A DNA stretch of 64,000 bases from positions 1-64,000 of the forward strand of contig CANFHC010000015.1 of assembly GCA_947446575.1 (NCBI GenBank). The letters run 5' to 3'. The notes below the pieces were generated by a model. That model saw nothing but the letters and a program-made list of their open reading frames with translations. It was not told the DNA's origin and did not search any database. Shown piece by piece: positions 60,280-64,000 of this stretch (position 1 is the first letter of the stretch; each line of letters opens with the position of its first letter). The position numbers were made by a program, and so were the translations under genes. This DNA comes from Bacteriovoracaceae bacterium (GTDB lineage Bacteria > Bdellovibrionota > Bacteriovoracia > Bacteriovoracales > Bacteriovoracaceae).

Positions 60280-62153
60280 ATTCCGTCTCTGTACTCTCGA
60301 ACAATTTGCAGCATGCCTTTAACAAGTCGTGACTGCTCTTTTTCTGCTTCAAAGTTTGAAGGTCTGCGCTCTTTATCCGGATTCAAATTTTGATAATCTG
60401 TAAATTCTTTTAAGATGATTGAAATTTCTTCAGCACTAAGCTTAGGTTTTCTATTCATGACTTTATTTACGATAGTTGTAATTGAATCCCCGGTGACTCG
60501 ATCATATTTATTAATTACAGATGATCTCATAGAGACATCAAGAATTATCTTCTCAGGTGATTCTTTGAATTTTTTTGAAACTAAATTAATAAGCTTCAAA
60601 TATGTTTTTTGGAAGCTTCTAATTTTTAAATCTCGTCTTAGCGATCTTTTCAAATCTGCTTTGGTCGCATAACTCGATTTGATAATGTCTAAGAATTCTA
60701 CTTCCGAAACCAATCCTCCAACACCTCTACCTAAATAAAGCTGTGGCAGTTCACGTAAAATATCGCGCATACAAAAAATAGCATTCCAGTTAATTCCATC
60801 TGGAACTTTCTGTGGGCCTTTTACTGATTTGGCCATCTCAAAATAGGTAAAATCATTTCTAAAATCTTCCACTTCTTTTCTGCAATTTTCAAAAAGAAAA
60901 ACAGCATACTTAGGATGAAAACCAATTTTTGTGAGAATGTTTTGATTTTTATAATCAAAAAAACGTTTATCAAAATTTTGGATCGCATGATGATTTTTAA
61001 AATCATCAATTGATTTCTTTTTTTCAGTTTTTATGTAGTCAACAATTTGAGCAAAAGTTTGAACGATATAGCGCGCTTTTTGTTTTTGCTCTTTAATTGA
61101 AGTAGACCATCTCTGTACATCATCATAACGATACTCATGGTGATAAAGACCAAATTGTCGAACCGAACCATAATCAATGATTCCCCCATCCATTAAGATA
61201 TTATCTCCATCCCAATCCAACCAACAGAAAATATATTGATCTTCAAAATTGGCTGACATTTGGGCAAACGTCTCCACTACTTTCATCAAAAAATAATCAT
61301 AAAGAGTTTTGGAGTCAGTAGGAACGTTTTTCCAAATCTTATTTTTGACCTGGCGATCAATATAATAATCAACCATACGTTTTAAAGTAGGAAGATTGTT
61401 TTGTTTTAAGTGATTAAACATATGCGAAGGACGAAGAAGATTTTCATGAACACGAACATTAATAGCTAATCCTTTTGGAAATTCTATGATTGCTAAGACT
61501 CGTTCTGTCTCCAAACCATTTTTTGCGAGAACTTCACTAAAAAATAGTGAACTGAATCCTTCATCTTTTTCTGAGTAACCACAACCGTAAGAGACTGTTG
61601 GATCCCCCGTTTGATAGAATTTTTTATTGATGTTGCATGCCGGACTAAGCTTTGTTGCTCCCGTTCCACAACTAGAAACATCGTATGACTTGCCTTTGTT
61701 TGTTATTTGACCGTTCCAAATACTTCTTCCATCACCTGAAGTTGTTCCCTTCTTGCATGGATGTTGAAGTTGCAAATAACGAGTAGCCATATAAGTATGA
61801 GGTCGAATTTCATCTTTGGGATAATTAAAATTATTCATCATATCGTATTCGTTAATAATAACGATACTGAATGTATGAAGAATTTCTTCTTTTAATTCTT
61901 TGGTGAGTTCATTGGGATGGTTTTCTGAAATAAGCCCAATTTCGCGAGCTAGTTCAAAATTAAAAAATGCAACTTGACCGCCATGCCTTGTGCGCACTTG
62001 GTATTCAACAACGGCTTCTGGAACCATTTTTTTGAGAGGGTGATTACCATCCACCTCGCGAAATTTCGGATAACCGAGATTCTCTTTTGTTGTTTCTTTA
62101 GATGGTCTTGACTCTTTCAATTTTATATTTCCCATACTTCTATTTTCAAGCAT
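60276..62153 (-). CDS. divergent SelO-like (protein AMPylase-family) protein
   Basis: A 625-residue protein. Segments match the SelO/YdiU pseudokinase order: GDGRS with nearby lysines (140-155), GTGATKLSP…GDPTVSYGC about 163-190, SSLFFSEVLAKNGLETERVLAI, a conserved Arg (NVRVHE) and DWDGDNILMDGGIIDYGS (D317, N318, D327), which corresponds to the SelO metal-binding TDN…IDYG. SelO proteins transfer AMP to proteins. Similarity is distant, and the last about 275 residues match nothing I recognise. An ATG at 62135 (MGNIKL) is an alternative start. Coupled to the S51 peptidase gene by an ATGA overlap. Confidence 0.6.
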   Translation of the reverse strand: MLENRSMGNIKLKESRPSKETTKENLGYPKFREVDGNHPLKKMVPEAVVEYQVRTRHGGQVAFFNFELAREIGLISENHPNELTKELKEEILHTFSIVIINEYDMMNNFNYPKDEIRPHTYMATRYLQLQHPCKKGTTSGDGRSIWNGQITNKGKSYDVSSCGTGATKLSPACNINKKFYQTGDPTVSYGCGYSEKDEGFSSLFFSEVLAKNGLETERVLAIIEFPKGLAINVRVHENLLRPSHMFNHLKQNNLPTLKRMVDYYIDRQVKNKIWKNVPTDSKTLYDYFLMKVVETFAQMSANFEDQYIFCWLDWDGDNILMDGGIIDYGSVRQFGLYHHEYRYDDVQRWSTSIKEQKQKARYIVQTFAQIVDYIKTEKKKSIDDFKNHHAIQNFDKRFFDYKNQNILTKIGFHPKYAVFLFENCRKEVEDFRNDFTYFEMAKSVKGPQKVPDGINWNAIFCMRDILRELPQLYLGRGVGGLVSEVEFLDIIKSSYATKADLKRSLRRDLKIRSFQKTYLKLINLVSKKFKESPEKIILDVSMRSSVINKYDRVTGDSITTIVNKVMNRKPKLSAEEISIILKEFTDYQNLNPDKERRPSNFEAEKEQSRLVKGMLQIVREYRDGI

Positions 62154-62200
62154 TCAAATAAAAATTAAAGAGGCAAATGTTTCTTAGCATTTTTTGCCGA

Positions 62201-62228
62201 TCCTCTTTGCATGAAAGTGCAAAGAGGA
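62201..62228. repeat. 11-bp inverted repeat in a divergent intergenic region
   Basis: TCCTCTTTGCA (62201-62211) pairs perfectly with TGCAAAGAGGA (62218-62228), loop TGAAAG. It lies between the SelO-like and DUF2799 genes, which point away from each other. No T run follows on either strand, so it looks more like an operator or an RNA hairpin in a leader than a terminator. Confidence 0.7.
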
Positions 62229-62270
62229 GCTAAAATAACCTCTCACCTTAAGTATAAATTAGGATCCAAT

Positions 62271-62795
62271 ATGAAGGTCATTTCAATTCTCATAATTACT
62301 TGCACTGCCCTTTTCTCTGGCTCATGCTCAACAATTACTAAAGAAGATTGCAAAAAAAATATGAAGGAAATGGGCCACACTCAAGGCTCGAAAGGACTCG
62401 CTAACCTATCGGATGATATAAGAAAAGTGTGTTTAAAGGGTGAAGCCAGTGTAGATCTCGAAGGTTATGAAAAGGGCTTTGCGATGGGGTGGAATGAGTA
62501 CTGCACACCTTTTCATGGTTTCGATAATGGTCGAAAAGGTGACCTTTATAAAAGTTTTTGTCCGCCAGAAAAAGAAGAACTATACAGAGAAAAGTTTTTG
62601 GTTGGTAAAAAAGTATACGAGAAAAAAGATCAGGTAATTGAAGTCGAAGAAAAGATTAAAGAGCTCAATTCTAATACAGATCGTGATAATTCAGCCAAAG
62701 ATGAACTAAACAAATTAGAAGAATATTTACGTATTTTAAATCGTGAAATACAGTCCCTTGAGCAAAATGGCATGAGCCCCGTTCACAAAGACTAA
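62271..62795 (+). CDS. DUF2799 lipoprotein
   Basis: A 174-residue lipoprotein: MKVISILIITCTALFSGSC-S with a lipobox, preceded by TAGGAT. The mature part has the DUF2799 pattern (TKEDCKKNMKEMGHTQGSKG, GYEKGFAMGWNEYCTP, GRKGDLYKSFCPP) with paired cysteines. The C-terminal about 60 residues form a probable coiled coil (VIEVEEKIKELNSNTDRDNSAKDELNKL). Function unknown. The longer frame from 62211 lacks a lipobox start. Confidence 0.85.
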   Translation: MKVISILIITCTALFSGSCSTITKEDCKKNMKEMGHTQGSKGLANLSDDIRKVCLKGEASVDLEGYEKGFAMGWNEYCTPFHGFDNGRKGDLYKSFCPPEKEELYREKFLVGKKVYEKKDQVIEVEEKIKELNSNTDRDNSAKDELNKLEEYLRILNREIQSLEQNGMSPVHKD

Positions 62796-64000
62796 TCGAT
62801 TCGAAACAATGCGAATTTAAGATAGCGTAGCTCTTCCATCGCTAGTGGATAAGGGTGATCGAATGGCTGACCTCCATAATACACCAGTGTTCCTCTCTTT
62901 CTATTCTTAGAAAAAGCTTCACGGCAAATTTCCAAAAATTTATCCGTGCTTATATGACTAGAGCACGAACTCGCGGCAAACAATCCGTTGTTGTTAACTA
63001 ATTTCAAAGATTGAGAAAAAACTTTTACATATGCTTCAACTGCACTCTCTACAGATTTTTGATTAGGAGCAAAGCTTGGAGGATCAGTAATGACCAGGTC
63101 CCATTTACTTTTTTCTTTTATTCTTTCATCAATAAATAAAAAAGCATCGGCGGCAATTGCTTCGTGAGGAGTTTTTAAATTGTTTACTTCAAAATTTCTT
63201 CCAGCGGCCAGTGTCGCAGCTTTTGCAATATCGACGCTCGTAACATGACGAGCTCCACCAATTCCGGCGAAAACAGAAAATCCACCTGTGTAACTAAAAA
63301 GATTTAGAACACTTTTTTCTTTTGCAAACTGCCCGATTAATTTTCTATTATCTCTTTGATCTAGAAAGAAACCGGTCTTTGCAGCGTCTCTGATGTTGGT
63401 GGCAAAAGTGCTTCCATTTTCTAAGAAAAGTACTTCTTCTTTTAATTTTCCAAAAATCTCGATTCCCTTAATTTCTTCATCATTTCTTCTTTTATGATAA
63501 ACCGTTTTTAAGAATGGAAAATCTAATAATAATTTTTGAGCTATCCCTTGGTGATTCCAAAATCTTTCTACTACTGGATGATCGTGCTTTATCACGGCTG
63601 TATCGTCATAGATATCAATAGTAAGACCCGGCATACCGTCGCCTTCTCCATTAATTAACCTAAAACTATTAGTTAAATCACTTCTGAAATTTTTTCTTAA
63701 TTCAATCGCTTTTTTCCATTGAACTTCAGCCCAGAATTTTATTGTGTGCTCATTATTATTTGGACGAACAAAATTTTCTTCACTTAAACAAAGAACACGA
63801 AAACGCAATTGAGTATCAGGTTGGACGAGTCCGATACCTAAAACTTCATTTCTCGACTTTAAGATTGAAAGCCCTTCTTTATGGCGCTCTTTTTGATCAA
63901 AACAATCTGCAAAGATCCATCGATGTCCTCGCTTTAAATGCTTGCTTACATCTCTAATTAAATTAATCTCTGGAAGTTTTCCATCTGGAAAATGAATTAG
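62792..64000 (-). CDS. RlmI-like 23S rRNA cytosine methyltransferase (5' end beyond the right edge)
   Basis: The frame runs to the right edge without a stop, so at least 402 residues; a TTG at 63808 is internal, not the start. The first visible residues (LKRGHRWIFADCFD…, LKSRNEVLGIGLVQPDT) are the PUA domain. Then come the SAM-binding FSYTGGFSVFAGIGGARHVTSVD, catalytic DPPSFAP and ASSCSSH with the likely nucleophile Cys. This matches RlmI, which makes m5C1962 in 23S rRNA. The end overlaps the DUF2799 gene by four bases. Confidence 0.9.
   Translation of the reverse strand, partial: LIHFPDGKLPEINLIRDVSKHLKRGHRWIFADCFDQKERHKEGLSILKSRNEVLGIGLVQPDTQLRFRVLCLSEENFVRPNNNEHTIKFWAEVQWKKAIELRKNFRSDLTNSFRLINGEGDGMPGLTIDIYDDTAVIKHDHPVVERFWNHQGIAQKLLLDFPFLKTVYHKRRNDEEIKGIEIFGKLKEEVLFLENGSTFATNIRDAAKTGFFLDQRDNRKLIGQFAKEKSVLNLFSYTGGFSVFAGIGGARHVTSVDIAKAATLAAGRNFEVNNLKTPHEAIAADAFLFIDERIKEKSKWDLVITDPPSFAPNQKSVESAVEAYVKVFSQSLKLVNNNGLFAASSCSSHISTDKFLEICREAFSKNRKRGTLVYYGGQPFDHPYPLAMEELRYLKFALFRID

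Noticed and set aside
63742-63957. 71-codon plus-strand frame at the right edge
   Set aside because: It is antisense to the PUA domain of the RlmI-like gene, which continues to the edge.
1-64000. CRISPR arrays, insertion sequences, prophage or integrase genes
   Set aside because: No regularly spaced repeats, transposase, integrase or phage structural genes were seen in any part of the window.

Overview
The window is a dense, AT-rich (roughly 35% GC by eye) bacterial chromosome segment with no sign of a plasmid, phage, insertion sequence or CRISPR array. A Bdellovibrionota origin, class Bacteriovoracia (predatory Bacteriovorax/Peredibacter-like bacteria), fits best. This is inferred from the mix of many Sec-secreted proteases (S8, two S41), a short 275-residue flagellin with a FliA-type promoter, PilT, several divergent HD-GYP and PilZ-like proteins, LPS-type glycosyltransferases, scattered single ribosomal protein genes and low GC. 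No marker gene here proves it.

Layout. 1-5.6 kb: tRNA-Ala(GGC), a thioredoxin/NHL secreted protein, a HAD-IG 5'-nucleotidase, and an aldo/keto reductase - small secreted protein - HDAC-family deacetylase group. 5.7-12.5 kb: one tightly overlapping seven-gene operon (TolC, MacA-like adaptor, MacB-type ATPase, MacB-type permease, nucleosidase-like protein, spore-photoproduct-lyase-like radical SAM protein, 2OG-Fe(II) oxygenase). 12.9-19.7 kb: rpmB, subtilisin, a PilZ-like protein, a DUF4340 protein, an HD-GYP protein, rpmG and rpmE. 19.7-22.7 kb: Rsm22-type methyltransferase with citrate synthase, and pyrE. 22.8-31.5 kb: degenerate HD-GYP signalling proteins, sfsA, a DUF692/DUF2063 pair, a PilZ-like protein and small proteins. 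31.6-36.9 kb: pstCAB-phoU-phoB-phoR behind a candidate Pho box, but no pstS. 36.9-40.1 kb: a three-gene secreted-protein operon whose first gene looks secretin-like. 40.2-50.2 kb: flagellin, glycosyltransferases, outer-membrane protein, dipeptide epimerase, J-domain protein, adenosine-deaminase-like protein, pilT. 50.2-58.2 kb: RDD protein, Prc protease, S41 protease, aconitase. 58.4-64 kb: LysR regulator, DUF454 protein, a divergent SelO-like protein coupled to an S51 peptidase, a DUF2799 lipoprotein and an RlmI-like rRNA methyltransferase that runs off the right edge.

How the genes work together. Citrate synthase and aconitase supply the first TCA steps. The pst/pho set imports phosphate and senses its limitation. 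The HD-GYP and PilZ-like proteins suggest c-di-GMP-linked control, though most of the HD-GYP domains have lost key residues. The points most worth a second look are: the efflux operon carrying an SPL-like enzyme without the usual hydrogen-donor cysteine; the DUF692/DUF2063 pair with no visible precursor peptide; the SelO-like/S51 pair; a CxxC mini-ORF coupled to an HD-GYP-like gene; and a probable secreted mini-protein with a CTG start.
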